A DNA stretch of 64,000 bases, taken from the NCBI GenBank assembly GCA_900708905.1, contig CAADRB010000059.1:911855-975854 (forward strand). Reading direction: 5' to 3'. The notes beneath the pieces are model-generated. The model did no database searches. It was not told the DNA's origin and saw only the letters and a program-made list of their open reading frames with translations. Both the position numbers and the translations under genes were made by a program. This document shows positions 1-13,547 of the stretch, one piece after another (the first letter of the stretch is position 1; the number at the start of each line of letters is the position of its first letter). This DNA is from Hymenolepis diminuta (Eukaryota > Platyhelminthes > Cestoda > Cyclophyllidea > Hymenolepididae).

Positions 1-560
1 TGTTCTAAACGTACCAGTCCGTCCTCGACAATTTGCATATCACAATAGGTACTGGTCTTTTTGGTCGAAACACATAATTTGCCTTTGGTTTGAAAATAAT
101 CTGGTGGTTGTTTGTGTGCATTTTCTCAAGGTGTCCTCGAACACGACTGCGAATAGCTTCATCGTCTCTTGTATTCTCATTTGTTGGCAAGTTACATTTT
201 GGATTTTCGGCTCGAGAATGTTGATTTAGTCCAACCTGAGGAGGATTATATCTTGATCAGCTACATAACATAGCGTGGCGAAGGGCGAAGGTTTTCCCTT
301 TGAAGGTGGCCTAGCATTTCATCGCTCTCAACAGTTGTAGTGCATCACCTGAAGCACTAGATACTTCAAAAGGAACAGCATCTAGCTCGAGGGTTACCAA
401 GAGTTTTCCAAGTCTCTTTGGAAGCCATGGTAACGTCTGATCCAGTGTCAACCTACAACTCAAGGAATGCATAGGGTTTCATAGCGACGTCTACCAACAT
501 TAACCTGCATCGCGATTAATGTGCAGTACGCTTGGTGATGTTGAGCCTGATAGGCAAAAG
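1..560 (-). mobile_element. Decayed Ty3/gypsy retrotransposon, protease to start of RT
   Basis: Read on the minus strand, several frames broken by stops and shifts give a recognisable order of gypsy pol pieces. First comes an aspartic-protease active-site stretch (LQVDTGSDVTMASK, about 456-420). Next is a segment resembling the NLLGLDWI block that ends gypsy proteases (about 270-225). Last is a lead-in to reverse transcriptase with VFRPKRPVP (about 85-38), inside an open stretch from 190 to 5. The catalytic RT core would lie beyond the left edge. No single frame spans the region, so it is a non-functional relic. The right limit, near 560, is where the similarity fades. Confidence 0.75.
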
Positions 561-3500
561 TGAACCACAGTTGGGAGACAAAAGTGGATTAGCATTCATT
601 CTTATATGTTATGATTTATTATAAGTGAATTGGTTTATTCTTTTGAGCACTTTTAATCATCCTCCTGCCTATTCGATATCTCTGCATAAATTTCAATTAA
701 TTTACGATGAAACGCGCATTTTAATAATCGCAGAGGCAAATATAAAATTACATTATTCATTTCTATTTTTACGGTAAAGTATAATTCGTCAGAAATTTAT
801 GCAGACAAACTTCAAGTTCTCTCTACCACCAATCTTAACCAATAGAATATGAGAGTGGTAGAGGAGACTTTTATTGTCAGATGTCAAAGACTTGAGAAAT
901 GAAGATCCAAATGTGTGAAGCGTTTGATATGTCTTGTTGATAGCAAAGTTAAAATGGATAATATTGAAGTCTACCGTTGGAATATGTGTAATGTAGTTTA
1001 AAATAGGAGAATGGAAAGGAGCACAGAGAGGTGCAGCGACATATTCTATGGGTCATTACAGTTACTACTACTTCAAGTAGGAAGAAATATCTTGAGGATA
1101 GAAAATTAGATTTTTTCTCAAATCCAGTCACAAAAATAGTGAGCGAATAAGGTGATATTATAAAATTATACTATAGTGAATATAAGACCAATTTTAAGTA
1201 GAATAATCATGCTTGCGGAAATTTGTAATAATATTTAAAATTTATGTGTTTAAGACGGATACCATTTTTGGAAAGAAGCATTTTCAATCGATTTGGAGAA
1301 GGCTTTTGGCTTCTCTCAACAGAGTGAGTAATGAACAAGTGTAAATTCCACACTCCATGGATCATATCTCCCAAGACATTAAAGGATGTTTATGCGCTTG
1401 TGTGGGTTGTATAAACTTACACAAATTGGAAGATTAGTGAATAGTTACTATTTTATTATGTGTATATAACAAAACCTTCCTAATACCAAAGTGCTTCTAA
1501 TTGAAAAACTAATGTTGTCATAATTCACCTAAGCTGTACTTAACTATCCGTCCGAATATGCCCAAACCAGAAGTCCTCGGACTGACTGAATAAATTTAAT
1601 TTGTAAACGCAAGTTTAAAAGTGTGTTTGAAGGAGTTCCCATTGAGAAATATTAACTGTTAACTGAAAAGTCCTTTACTTTCAATCGAATAAAGTTTTAG
1701 GAACTATTGGAAGAGGTTGCTGTTCTATCAAAGAGGCCTTCGTAAAATTGACTTTTAAATAACATTTGATTATAAATATTTTGTGTTCTATAAAATGATG
1801 AAAATATTCATTTAGCCTCGTTCCCTTCAGTAGAGCTTACAAAATTATTGCATACTATTCTAGATTTTGGTTTATTATTTCCGTTTTAATAATAATGTCA
1901 GTCCGTAGCGGATGCTACACCAATAAGTCTTTTGCTACACCTAAGTAATCCTCCTAGCAGTCCAAATAGCCTCTAGTAGAGTCCTCTATTATCAATTCAT
2001 TCCCAAATTAGCTCAGCTATGCCCAAAGTGGTAAGAACCGGTAAGATGCTGAGTGGAGAGGGTTTATTGACCACTTCCTTTGTTTTTCATAAAAGCTTAG
2101 TCATTAAATACAAAACCATGCTGGGCTGCAGGGATCTTGATTGCTGATTGGTTGGGGAGGTCTCTGCACACACGTCCGCGCTTGATTTCAGCGCGACCGG
2201 TTACATGTTCGCACTTCCCGTGGTGAGCTCTAGCACACGTGATTCAATCAGCCTTGTTAACGTTGTGAACCCCACAAGTCTAAAATGCAAAATATCGACA
2301 ACTTTAATTTTTTGCCTACGGATCCTCGCCAATTTAACTCCCTAAACCACTGTCAGCTACGCCTTGTTTACGTAATAGCAATTATAGAAAGAGTACGATA
2401 AATTCAGATACTTGGTTTTAAAGCATCTTGGTTAGTGACGCAAGTCAAAGCGGAAAAGGTACAAAAATGGTTTTGCATTTCAGAATGTACATTTGGCTAA
2501 TACATATTTGTTTTGGCCGATCATGACAGAAGAATAGGAAAATATTCGATTTGTTGTTATAGCTTTAATTTCCGCCTTGCATTTTATTAAAAATATATTT
2601 AAAAATATAAACATTGTATTCTCAAGTTGTACTTTATGTGGGGGCTCAAATAAAATTGCTCGAAGGAGAATGTGAATTCGCATATGATGCAAGAATATTA
2701 AGGTATTGATTCATATTTCATTTTTATTAACCTCGAATGAACGCAGCTTATGAAGCACTGCGTACTTAAAATGTTAAAACTCTAAGCGGCTGAATATCAT
2801 GTTAGTTCATTTTGTCTTCTCAACATTTGGAAGGAAAAGAGAACTTAGGTTGCTAAACCGAACTTTCTTGATTGAAAAGGTCTATAAGCACTGAGCATTA
2901 TGGCAATAATTTGCTGCAGTCCAAGAGACGAATCATGCATTTTAAGTTTTGAAAGGTGAGCTACCCACTTAGCGAATACTTTACAAACTGAAATAAAAGA
3001 TCAAATGAAGTAAGACACTTCGATATCTTGAAACTGGTCTCAGAATCATTCTGCTCCCCTCTTCCTTATCATTAACTAGATCTTCTCTTATTCGATTTCA
3101 GTTGCTTCCACAACAAAAATTATTATTTTCTATTACTATTCTATTCTATGAGTGATATTGTTATTATTTCCATTAATAATAGTTACATTAAAACTTCAAA
3201 TGTTGTCAGCAAGTATTGTATATACTTCAAATGCATACATTAAAATATTTTTAAATGGTCACATAGATTTATATAATTTATTAAGTTAATACATGATTCA
3301 TCTTGCCTAGAGAAAATGTACACTTTTGGGCTTATTTGTGAAACAGGAAAATTAGGATATCTTGGATATCTTGCTAGTAGACAGGAAGTTATTCAGTTAA
3401 TTGTGTTTTGTATGACGTCACTAAAACGAATAAAGCTAACGCTCAAGTGCGATAGGAAATAGATAATAAGAATAAAACTAAGATTTTAATAGAAAAGTTA

Positions 3501-6500
3501 ACCTTTAACTCTCAATTATTTTGGACCGAAGCCGATTAATTTTCAAACCTCTAAAATATCTTTTTTATCAGATTGAGTGAAGTCAGGATGTCAAGAGTCT
3601 TATTTGAATTACAGAAGCATTCATTTGCCAGTTATAATGGACAACGATCAGTGGTTTAAATTTTATGAATTAACTTCCATATTCCACGATATTCAGAGCT
3701 TACACAATAACTGATTTAATTGAATAGTTGGTCATATCACCTCAACTTATTTTTACCTTTTTACAGACAAGGCCAGTTAGATGTAGCAAGGAACAATTTT
3801 TTAACAAGTGTTTAGCTTAATTTTTCTCCCATCGTTCAGTTATTTGATGGTGGCCGATTAGTCCTCTTATCTCGGTTTCATCCGTAAGAAGTTAATGATA
3901 TTGTGGATTTGAACAGATAATTTCACTTATACACACGAATTTAAATTTCGGCTGATGTTAATATGCAAGAAGAGTTCATTGAAGGACTCTACTCCCTAAA
4001 TTTTATTCTCTTTCTTGATAAACGCTGGTTTTGTAATCATGCGTACACGTCAAAAGTAACTCTTGTGGATTCGCCGATTTCGATGTACCTGTTATCAAAA
4101 GGAATTTGGATACTCTTCCCCTTGGAGACTTGCCCAGAGATTTAATCAGTATTTGATCTAAGCATAAATCAATCAGTTTAAGATTCCTATTTCAAATTTG
4201 AAAAAAAGTGAAAATGATCTGCAATTATTGACAGTCCTATTGAGTTAATACTTTTGATCAAATCTACGTGTTTTATGCTCCCAAAATATTTTTTAAAACC
4301 AAAATATATTAAAACACACAGTGGTAAAAAAATGTGCGGAATGAGGTAAATAAATCATCATATTTTATTATAAAAGATTTGAATCCATCTTTAATTTCCC
4401 AATGTTAAGTTCCTGTTTTCATGGAGATGGAATAAACTGGAAAGGTGAAATAGGTTAAGGAGATGTAAAAGGTATTTCTTCCAGCTCAGAAAGAATAAAT
4501 ATATCTCTATAGATGGATGAAACTGAACCTCCATGTTTAAAAATTCCTTTCCATTGAGCAAGTGATTTTATTTCTTGTTATAAATAGAAACTGCAATGTC
4601 ATCGAAATTCCTGATTCTGTCGGTTTATTTGCATCCATAAATTGTTGCCAGGAGTTAATCCTTTCAAGCGTCATTCCGCCCGTAAACGAGATTTTTATGA
4701 TGGTGCGAAGAAACTCCACATTCATCATGGTCTTCGGTTTTCATGTGTGCGTATGCGCATTTTATAGATATTTTTCTCTCAGTATAATGCGGTGAGAGAG
4801 GGTGGTTGGAGGCAACAATCAACAATCTATTGCCTTTTATGACTGTGACTTTCGGGACTTTCTCGCATTCCATCGAAGTATGCCAAAAGAGGATTGATGC
4901 TGCGAATGTCGGAATGAATGACGTTACTGCCGCACTTAGCTTTGTGCAACTATTATAGCAGTTCATTGCGCCAAAATTGATCCAAATTTATCAAACAAGA
5001 AAACCGACTATTGTATTTTTTGAAGAACACATTAATGAGCTAAAGCTTTTAATTCTTTAACATTGAAAAAAGGTGTATTCCAACATACCTTGTTGAGATT
5101 TTTATAAATTAACATCACCCAACTACCTTGATCATCTGAAGAAAAATCTTCCTAGCTTCTATCAACTAACAATTCTGTAACTCTAAAGAGTGGGCGCATC
5201 ATTAACAGCCAGTCTTTTAAACTTGGTCAGTATGAGTGTACGCTTACTTCTGCAATCAAAAGAATATGAATATCGATAAGAATAAAATAAAGCGATTTGA
5301 AATTTGGTCAGTTAATTCAATATCATCAACTGACGTCTTCTTTATGTAGTCAGAATAAAAAGGAAGGCTTTAAAATGCATTTTTACCCTAATCCATTGCG
5401 AAAGCAATCACATTCTAAGCAGAGCATATAAGATTAAGTGAGTTCTGTTATTTTACGATCATGTAAGCTAATATTATCGTATTATTTTGGCCGTATGGGA
5501 AAAAAATTTGCTTATTCCAATTAACGGCACCGTAATTTTAAAGATAGGAGTGGTCACTTCTGGTTTGCGATATCCTCTTCATGTGTATAATTTTCATGAA
5601 ACTTTAAATCGTGTACATATTTATTTGAATTGTACAATATAGTAAAAAGGTTTTGGCGTTAAACACTTATTCCAACACTTTTTAAAATTTGACTTCCCTT
5701 TCAGAACATGTGTGATTGAATATTTTATCCAAAGACGCGAACTCTCTCAAATATCTTTATTACACAAGATAATTTTGCATGCGTAGATTCGCTAATACAT
5801 CTCATTTGTACTCTCTAATCACTTAAACACCAACTTTATCTTTAAACCACTCCATTTGTCTTTTCCAACTCTATAGGTAATCATTCCTGCTACTGCTATC
5901 CAATGGTTATCTTCTTCAGCTCCAACGCTTATTTCAAACTCTCCTAGTCAGGTCCTCAAGAAAGCTCTTACCTCTCCGGGACTCCTATTTTTCATTAAAC
6001 TTTCTTACTGCGTTTTCTTCAGTGACAAATCGAATCTATGTGGTTCTCGTACTTTTCTTCGTCAAATCCAGCGAATTTGAGCGGATAATTTTCCTTATTC
6101 ATCAAGCTATATCCAGAGTAGATCATAAATTGGGTTTATAACAACGAGATGGTAGATAAGAAAATTCATCAAATATTTACGTTCTCTTAATTGTTTACGA
6201 TTTATATCAGCATTAGCTGTATTAGTCTTTAACTTTGTTTTGTGCTTGATTAATTTTCAGCTTAGTTAATTGATTTCTCTAAATTATGTTTGTCAGTGTC
6301 TTTGCTGTTAATATTGACTGATTCAGCTGAGATTGCTGCGTTTACCCCTAATTTATACTCTTCAGTTTGGTGACCCCACCCATAACATAGTCACATCTAA
6401 CTTCTGAATGCTATTAATGGAAGGGAACGGTAATAGAATAAAATATAGCTAAACAATATCTTTTAAGTAATTTAACAAGGAAATGTGTTTTGCAAAAGAT

Positions 6501-7742
6501 TCTCAACCCCATCAATTACTAATTTGGAATGGAAAAATCTAGATTCAATATTTCCCTTCCTAGCTTTATAAACCTCAGTGCAATTCTTTGGAAAAGAAAT
6601 AGATGGCTGCAGAATATTTAGAATGGAAAAGAAAAAAGGACATGGTGGCCTTGTAACGTATTTGCTACAAATGTGGCTAATAAACAGAATGCATCTAAAA
6701 ATGTTGGCGTTAGGTTACAGGTAATCGGCATAACAGTCATACAGAGAACGGCTTGTAGGTAGAAAAACAGGCAAAGTAAATAGTATTTTTATTGGAGATT
6801 TTGATTTTAATTAATTTTTACTATTGGTTCCAGCAAGAAATTTGGTATTTAAATAATTAATTAAACTCAAAGTATGGGGTCATACATTGGCATCTGTAAA
6901 ATCTCATTCTTTCCCATATTTAAGCGCAATACAAAGTGCTCACCGGATAACTGAATGTTATGCATCAACAACAACTGACTAATATCTACTAATGTAACTT
7001 GAAGAGAAGCAAGATTTGCACATTTTTATTGAAATATATGTTACTTATCGATGGCAATATTTGATATGATTGTTAATCAAAACTTAAATTTTTGCTAAAA
7101 TTGTGACAGTTTCATTAACTCATTTTCTTAAAATGGATCTGTGTCTTGTTTGTCGTCATAGCACTCTCCATTACTCGTCTTAAAATTAACAAATGTACTA
7201 TCTGGGTCTCTGAAAAGATATCAGCATGTTTTATTTAAGCTGCTGTTCCAAAAAGATTGTGCTATTCGGTTCTACACTAAATAAACTTAATTGGATCTTT
7301 TTCCGGAACTGAATATTATTTAAGCCAGTTAGACCAACTACTAATTGCTTAATTACGAAGTTGAACCTCTCATTTTTTCTCCCTTCATATACAGACTTAA
7401 TGAAAATATAGTAAAGTAAAGTCAACGACTCAGCACCTTTCATATAAACCGTTTTTTATGAAGAATTTTATGCAGTATACAATGAATTTCAAAGCGAATT
7501 ATGTAGTATTGCATCAAAATATACTAAGGATCATCAAATAACTTCATTAACTGGATCTTATACTTGTTTTTCATCGACCGATTGCGTCTATGGCGACTGT
7601 GTTCATGAGGCCATTCGAACGGCAAAAAAATCGCTTAAGAATCTTGAATAACGTATGCTTTATTTTAAAATACTAATATATAAAATAATTCTTAGATACG
7701 CAAATATACATTAAAATAATTTCTATTTATTTAAAAATTTAT
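561..7742. other. Gene-free AT-rich DNA
   Basis: I see no coding exon, RNA gene or intact transposon here. Open frames are short, AT-driven and mostly lack an ATG start. A less AT-rich patch at about 1890-2400 has an open + frame at 2148-2345 and may be retroelement debris, but nothing identifies it. About 2790-3240 carries a dispersed repeat described separately. Confidence 0.5.
2790..3240 (+). repeat. Old dispersed repeat, copy 1
   Basis: This segment shares collinear blocks with about 38240-38620 and, for its last part, 42040-42180. Shared landmarks are 'cttcttgatt' (with one change), a block running AAATGAAG-AAGAC followed by a TCT/CTT-rich stretch, and 'cgatttcagttgc' near 3100. Identity by eye is roughly 60-70 percent, so the copies are old. 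There is no coding potential and I cannot assign a class. Confidence 0.45.
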
Positions 7743-8078
7743 TGTGGTATCTGAAATAAGTTAAGGTCTTTTGGAGCCACACCGATCTAATAAATGGAAT
7801 AAGTCAGGTCACTTGTGTCGCCAGATTAGTTCGGAGGTGGCGACAAGCCACTCCAGTTACAAATTAGTAAATTAAGTTTATATACAAAACATTTTTTTTC
7901 GTTAGACGTCGGTCATGACTCGTCGTTAGTGTCTTGGCATGATGGCTGACATCTGTTTAGGTATCTATGTGCAAACACAAACACAGCGGGACCGTCTGTG
8001 AGCACTATAGTGGACATCTTATAGCCAGTTAATTATTTCTTGTCGCCAGGTATTGATAGATATCTGTTGGCTGTAGCA
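7743..8078 (-). repeat. Solo LTR of a gypsy-type element (copy 1)
   Basis: This block of about 336 bp matches 26777-27115 over its whole length in the same orientation, with roughly 75 percent identity by eye. The second copy sits next to a polypurine tract and gypsy protein remnants on the minus strand, so both are best read as minus-strand LTRs that start TGCTA at the right end. Here no internal retroelement sequence adjoins, so this is a solo LTR. No clean target-site duplication is visible. It ends 540 bp upstream of the IDH3G start codon. Confidence 0.65.
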
Positions 8079-8617
8079 GTATTATTTATAGATCAATCAT
8101 TAATATATCATAAGATATTGTTGCGTGTGTGCAATAGGATATCATCACTAAAAATATCGGAAGTAAAGTAGCTAGCCTAACTGAAAAGATGTAAGTATGT
8201 GTCTACAGCTTAAAATGAAATACAATTCCTACTTTTAATAAGTCTAATTCCATTTGTGGTTAAGTGGTTAGATATAATATATTTCGATTTTGATGAAATC
8301 AAAACTTTACAATAAACTAAGATCCCCACTATTTACGATGGTAAAATATTTTATTAGTATGCGGTAGTTTTGTAAAAAATGCAAGCAAATAAACAACAAA
8401 TCAAATACTTTTCACTTATATTTTTTCCATCCGATCCAAAGCTTGACCAGTAAAATCGGAGCGTCAAGGTCTAAAGCTAGTTATATGTGTTAGTTGGTCA
8501 TAGCGGATTTCATATTTGGATTTTGATTTAATTGTAACTCCGCTATTTATTTATTAAGCTTCAGTAAAATTGATTTCAACGCTCTTTAATTTATGCATTT
8601 TTAGAAGTAGTTTCATA

Positions 8618-11600
8618 ATGACTCTCTTGCAAAGAATATCTACATCATTCCTTCGCATTCGAAATGCTCAAGTAAACATTATTTTACGCCGTAATTGTAC
8701 AATATAAATGTATAGTGTTAATAAGCACATTAGCAACAATATAATATTTATATAGCTCTTGAGTCAATGATAAATTTTCTTGGGTAGTTTACATCAGTTT
8801 TATTATTTGATTAATAAGTTTGATATCCTTAATAATGATCATCTTCCTTTATTTATCCCTCATTCTTTAAAATGTGTTGGCATACCCTTTTGTTACTATC
8901 GAAGCATACCCTAAAATGCCAGTCATATCATTCCTTTTTATTTTTTCCCCTTCGAATGCGTTTATGATGGAATACTTCTTTTTCAGACAATCCTCTTACG
9001 TACCTTAGCTACCGATACATCCACTGTCACTCCTCAAATCAAGGTTGATCGGCCCTATGGTGCCCTGCCTTCAACCTATGGTCTTCCCCATGGAGCCCAT
9101 GCTTCCCTTCCTCGAGCCACGTATGGTGGGCGTCATACTGTTGCCATGTTAATCGGAGATGGTGTGAGTCCTGAGATGATGGAACACATTAAATGTATTT
9201 ATTACGCTCTTGGAGCGCCTGTGGATTTTGATGAGGTTTCACTTGATATAAACTCCAGTGATGAGGCTGTTAGGGAAGCTATTTTGGCGGTGCAAAGGAA
9301 TGGAGTTGCTTTGAAGGGTAGCGTCAAAACTGTACCTGGTAAGTTACCGTTTTTCTTAATTTCCAATGGTTACTTCTCTTAATCTCTGCTTTATGCATCA
9401 TTTTGGGATTTTTAGATGAAAATCCTCGACATAGGAGCGATATAATGTCTATTGGTATACTGAGGAATTCGATATTATTTCGATATTAGATCTAGTGATT
9501 ATTCCTCCGGCTTATTTACAAAGTTTGAACTCAGTTTTGCCACAGACGCCTAAGTACAAAATTTTTAAATGTTTATTATCATTTATAAAAAATAAAAATA
9601 ACGAGTTCTTGTGAGTTCTTATGTTTCCAGTTTCGTCTTGTTTTGAAAGATAAGAAGCTACGCTAAAGAAAATGTAATTCTGTATGTTCTTTGTGTCAGC
9701 CAGACTTAATTTACTAAGTGTGAGCTGTTTTTTGCTGCAAAGTAGTGTTGTAATAGGAGGGAATTTCTCTATAACTTCTTCACATAGGAATTTTTGTTAA
9801 CTGCTTTCCTTATTTTTCTGCAGGAATGAAATCGAAGAATTTAATGATTCGAAAAGAATTGGGCCTCTTCGCCTTCGTGCAACGATGCTACAGTTTTCCT
9901 GGTGTTGTAACTCGTCACAAGGATGTTGATATTGTGGTCGTTCGTGAAAATACTGAGGGCGAGTATAGTCAGGTAGGTCTAATTATTAATATTTCTCTGT
10001 TAACTAAAGGTTTATTTTATATTGATTACACTTTTCTGTGATCATCACTTAAGTACAAGTTTCAATGTAGTTTGCTTGAGCATTAGTTGTTGGAATACAG
10101 TTGTACTAGCAGTTGCAATAACAACTAATTATTGGAGTTTTTGGCATCCTCCAAAGTTATTTTCTTCATTTCCTTTTTATTAGTTATTGGCTATGTAATA
10201 TGTGATCGCTGTTTTATTGTATTAATGCGTCTTTGTAATGCTAGGAGGAGATTTTTCGTTACTATTCCACTCATTTTCTTTATATGGTACCGTTCTCAAT
10301 GTTTAGCTATCAATCAGAGCTATTTCAATTTTCCCGATGAACTTTCACCTCCCGTTTAATCCTTTGAGGTAAATATTATCGGCTTAATTTTAATTTGAAT
10401 CTGCGTTTTATCTGAAATGATATTATCATGTAATTAAATTTTACTCAATGTTCTCATGTGTGAGTACATACTTGTAGCTGACAACCTGATCACATTTTAA
10501 TCATATTGTGTTTATTTTAGATGAGAAAAACTGATATTTTATTTACTTTTAGAGAAGCCCTTAGTTACGAGCATCATCCGTACCGCTTATATGTACCAAG
10601 TATTGTTTTTAATGCTTTATTGTTTTGAGATAACTAAAGTCGATTAAAAGATTAAGAGAAAATCTTACAGTTCCTAGATATATGAACAAGATCTGGATAA
10701 TAGCACGTTAAAATGACCCAGCGGTGAACTTGCTAGTCTGTGACTTTGGATGCCATGTGTTCAGTACGCGTCAGTGCACTGGATAAATTGATTGAATAGA
10801 ATGATTGATTCTGGTTGATACAAACAGAGGACTATAGAGTTAGAGGCTCCATGACATCATTCTCTATTTAAGATGAGTTTTCATCATGAAAGAAAGGCTT
10901 AAGATTTATTGAAAGGCCACTACAAGGTGTTTGAATTTACATAATACAGATACAGGTAAAGTATAATCCCTTTCCATTATAACTGGTGAATTGGTTTCAC
11001 CAATATTGATTCTTGTAAATTTTACCATTCACACGCATTTCATCTGTATCCTCAGACTCCATTGTATTGTAAAGGCTTTCCGATTTAAGGTATTTAATAT
11101 TCGGAAACGTATGCAAACTTTTGAATAGCAGATTTTGGCCTATTTGATTTTTTTCTCCTGCTTCTAGTTGGAACACGAAAGCGTACCTGGCGTGGTGGAA
11201 TCCATGAAAATTACCACCAGAGAGAAATCCGCTAGGTAAGTTTATACTTTGCAGTATTAGGAATGTTAGGTTCTGCCGTAAGTTATTTAACCTTCAAGGT
11301 AACCAATTTTCTGAAAAAAGTGCTTACGCGTACAGTATAACTGAATGCGGGCTTTACAGTTATAATGTTTTAACATTCAGTGGTGGATGAAGCTGTTACA
11401 TGAGCAATAATATATCTAAGTATTTTTTATTCATAAAGCTCGTTTCAAATTATCATGTTGATGCGCTTGAGAAGATCATAGCAGTAGCATTTTTATTTGC
11501 ACTATTTAAGGTAAAATATAGTTGTCTCTTAAGATTTAGAGGTTCTGAAGGACCGCTTTGCAGTTTTTTTTCGATATTAAAAATAACGCAATAGTTCCAC

Positions 11601-12359
11601 ACATTAGTGCACAAATTCCATCATTGTTATTGATCATTTTTTCAGAATTGCCCATTTTGCCTTCAATTACGCTATCCAACATGGACGCAAGAAAGTGACT
11701 GCAGTTCACAAAGCGAACATAATGAAACTTGGTGATGGTCTATTTCTGCACACCTGTGAAGAGGTATCCAAACTTTATCCTTCTGTACGTCATGCGATCG
11801 CTTTATTTATAAATAACTTTCTACTTTATAATGTCTCAGTAATATTGCTTTTATTCTTAGATTCAATTCAACTCGATGATCATCGACAATTGTTGCATGC
11901 AACTAGTTAGCCGTCCCCAGCAGTTTGATGTGATGCTTCTACCTAATCTATATGGCAATATTGTCGGCAGTTTATGTTCTGGATTAGTAGGAGGTGCCGG
12001 TATAGCTGCTGGAATGAATTTAGGTGAGAATTATGCTATCTTTGAGTCCGGCACACGTAAGCAAGCTCGTGCCTTGCGAGGACAGAATATTGCCAATCCA
12101 GTGTCAATGTTTTTAGCTTCCGCTGATATGCTTGATCACTTGGGTTAGTCATCTTTGGATATTCAAGTTTTTTGATAATTTTGTTTTACTAAATTTTCTT
12201 TTTAAAGGTTTCTATGAAAAAGCTGCTGTACTCCGAAACGCAATCGTAGACACAATATCACGAAAAAATATAAAGACTCCTGATATTGGTGGTTCTTACA
12301 CAACAAAAGAGGTGGTTAATGCAGTCACGTCGAACATTATTAGTCAACTACAGTCGTAG
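8618..12359 (+). CDS. IDH3G: Isocitrate dehydrogenase [NAD], gamma-type regulatory subunit, mitochondrial
   Basis: This is a regulatory subunit of the mitochondrial NAD-dependent isocitrate dehydrogenase of the TCA cycle (isocitrate to 2-oxoglutarate). Seven coding exons: 8618-8671, 8987-9338, 9824-9972, 11168-11235, 11646-11784, 11861-12143 and 12208-12359. All are GT-AG with phases that join, giving 398 aa, close to the family norm (human gamma 393). The first exon, [18 protein letters not shown], is Arg-rich and lacks acidic residues, as expected for a matrix-targeting peptide. Family blocks: [85 protein letters not shown] and [24 protein letters not shown] and [10 protein letters not shown] favour gamma over beta or alpha. 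Intron 3 (9973-11167) carries a SINE. A solo LTR ends 540 bp upstream of the ATG. Gene identity is firm; gamma versus beta is likely. Confidence 0.93.
10712..10880 (+). repeat. tRNA-derived SINE, copy in IDH3G intron 3
   Basis: The head looks like a tRNA gene: an A-box-like 'cagcggtgaac' and a decayed B box 'tgttcagtac'. The body aligns with the copy at 33122-33346, sharing 'ttgattg', 'aatgattga', 'ggttgata' and 'ctatagagtt'. It lies in sense orientation inside the 1.2 kb intron. The 3' limit is uncertain. Confidence 0.6.
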
Positions 12360-13547
12360 GTCATCGTCTTCCCTCAGCTATTACCGAACTTTCCTCGGTT
12401 TTAATCTTTCAGTTTATTTCACTCTTGTCTTTTACTGCAAACATATTGACCTCATTTATTTTAATCGATTTGTCCCTTTATAAATTCGCTTTGTGCTTGT
12501 TCCAATTAAAGCCAATCTTGTATTCGTTCCTTTTGCTATAATGGTCGTTTGGATTGTCTAGCATTGCATGTTTGGATCGTAATATTCGTGACAGTTATTG
12601 CGCATTTTTATGTCTGCTTCGCTCTAGAATTTCTTGTTTTACCTGGTTTGCTGTTCTGCTTTAATTAACTCTAAGCTTTTCTTAGGATTAAGAACCAAAT
12701 TCTGGGTTTCCTTGATGTTTATTTATTCCACTAAATCCGTTAAATTGTATTAACTGCGGAAATGAAAGCCAGTGGTGAAATTTTGAGATTTTGGACCTGA
12801 AATTAACAATTTCTGCATAACCCGATAACGATTGGTGCCGTTTTGCTATGTAGTTTTCCGTTACCGTTCTTCTAATTGGCTACTGCGTTAAGAGGAAAAC
12901 ATCGTGTTACTGTACTCCATTGACAAGGATATTTCGGGTTCGTCTTTCACCAACCATTGCGGTTGTTAAATTACCTGGGTTTAAATATACTTTCAAAGAA
13001 TTCTTACTTCATTGGCAAATGGTTTGATATCTGTGAAGTTTTCACTGTGCGCACTTTAGGCTAATCGATTTTTTTTAAAAATTTGCATGTTAAGATTAGT
13101 TGATATTGGTGTTATTTTTCTAATTAAATTTCGCCGAAGTACTATTGAATGGCACAGACACATTTGTTTGCCGTTTAATATCTTGCCATTGATTAGTGAT
13201 TCATTTAGCATCTCTCTGGTGATACGCTTTACTTAGATATGTTGATTGTTTCTGAGATATTCAACCTACTCTTGAGTATGGTCACACGGCAAACTTTGAG
13301 ACATAGCAACCTGAGTATGATATACTTACCTCCGTCGTCAAGTGTATCTTTTTTCTACCCAAACAATTCCAGTTCCAAATTCATTACAGTTCGATTCATT
13401 CCATTTGCATCCATAGGTTTCGTTAAATTTAGCGACTTGTAACACAGAGTTGTGATATTTTATGCTATTTTAATATTTAATCGACCGTAAATCAAACTGG
13501 ATACAATTTTAATGGTTTCATATACTATCTGTTTTTCAGTTTAAGCA
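12360..13547 (+). other. IDH3G 3' flank and WDR24 upstream region
   Basis: This 1.2 kb same-strand spacer has no convincing exon. A variant poly(A) signal ATTAAA at 12505-12510 lies 146 nt after the IDH3G stop. The last bases before the WDR24 ATG read 'tttttcagtttaagcaATG', a good 3' splice site. WDR24 therefore probably has an upstream 5'UTR exon or is trans-spliced just before its start codon. Confidence 0.5.
12505..12510 (+). terminator. Probable poly(A) signal of IDH3G (ATTAAA)
   Basis: ATTAAA is the commonest variant poly(A) hexamer and lies 146 nt beyond the stop codon. No canonical AATAAA lies between. Confidence 0.45.

Noticed and set aside
4537..4966. Overlapping frames of 63-100 codons on both strands
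   Set aside because: Open in several frames at once with no family resemblance; a low stop density by chance.
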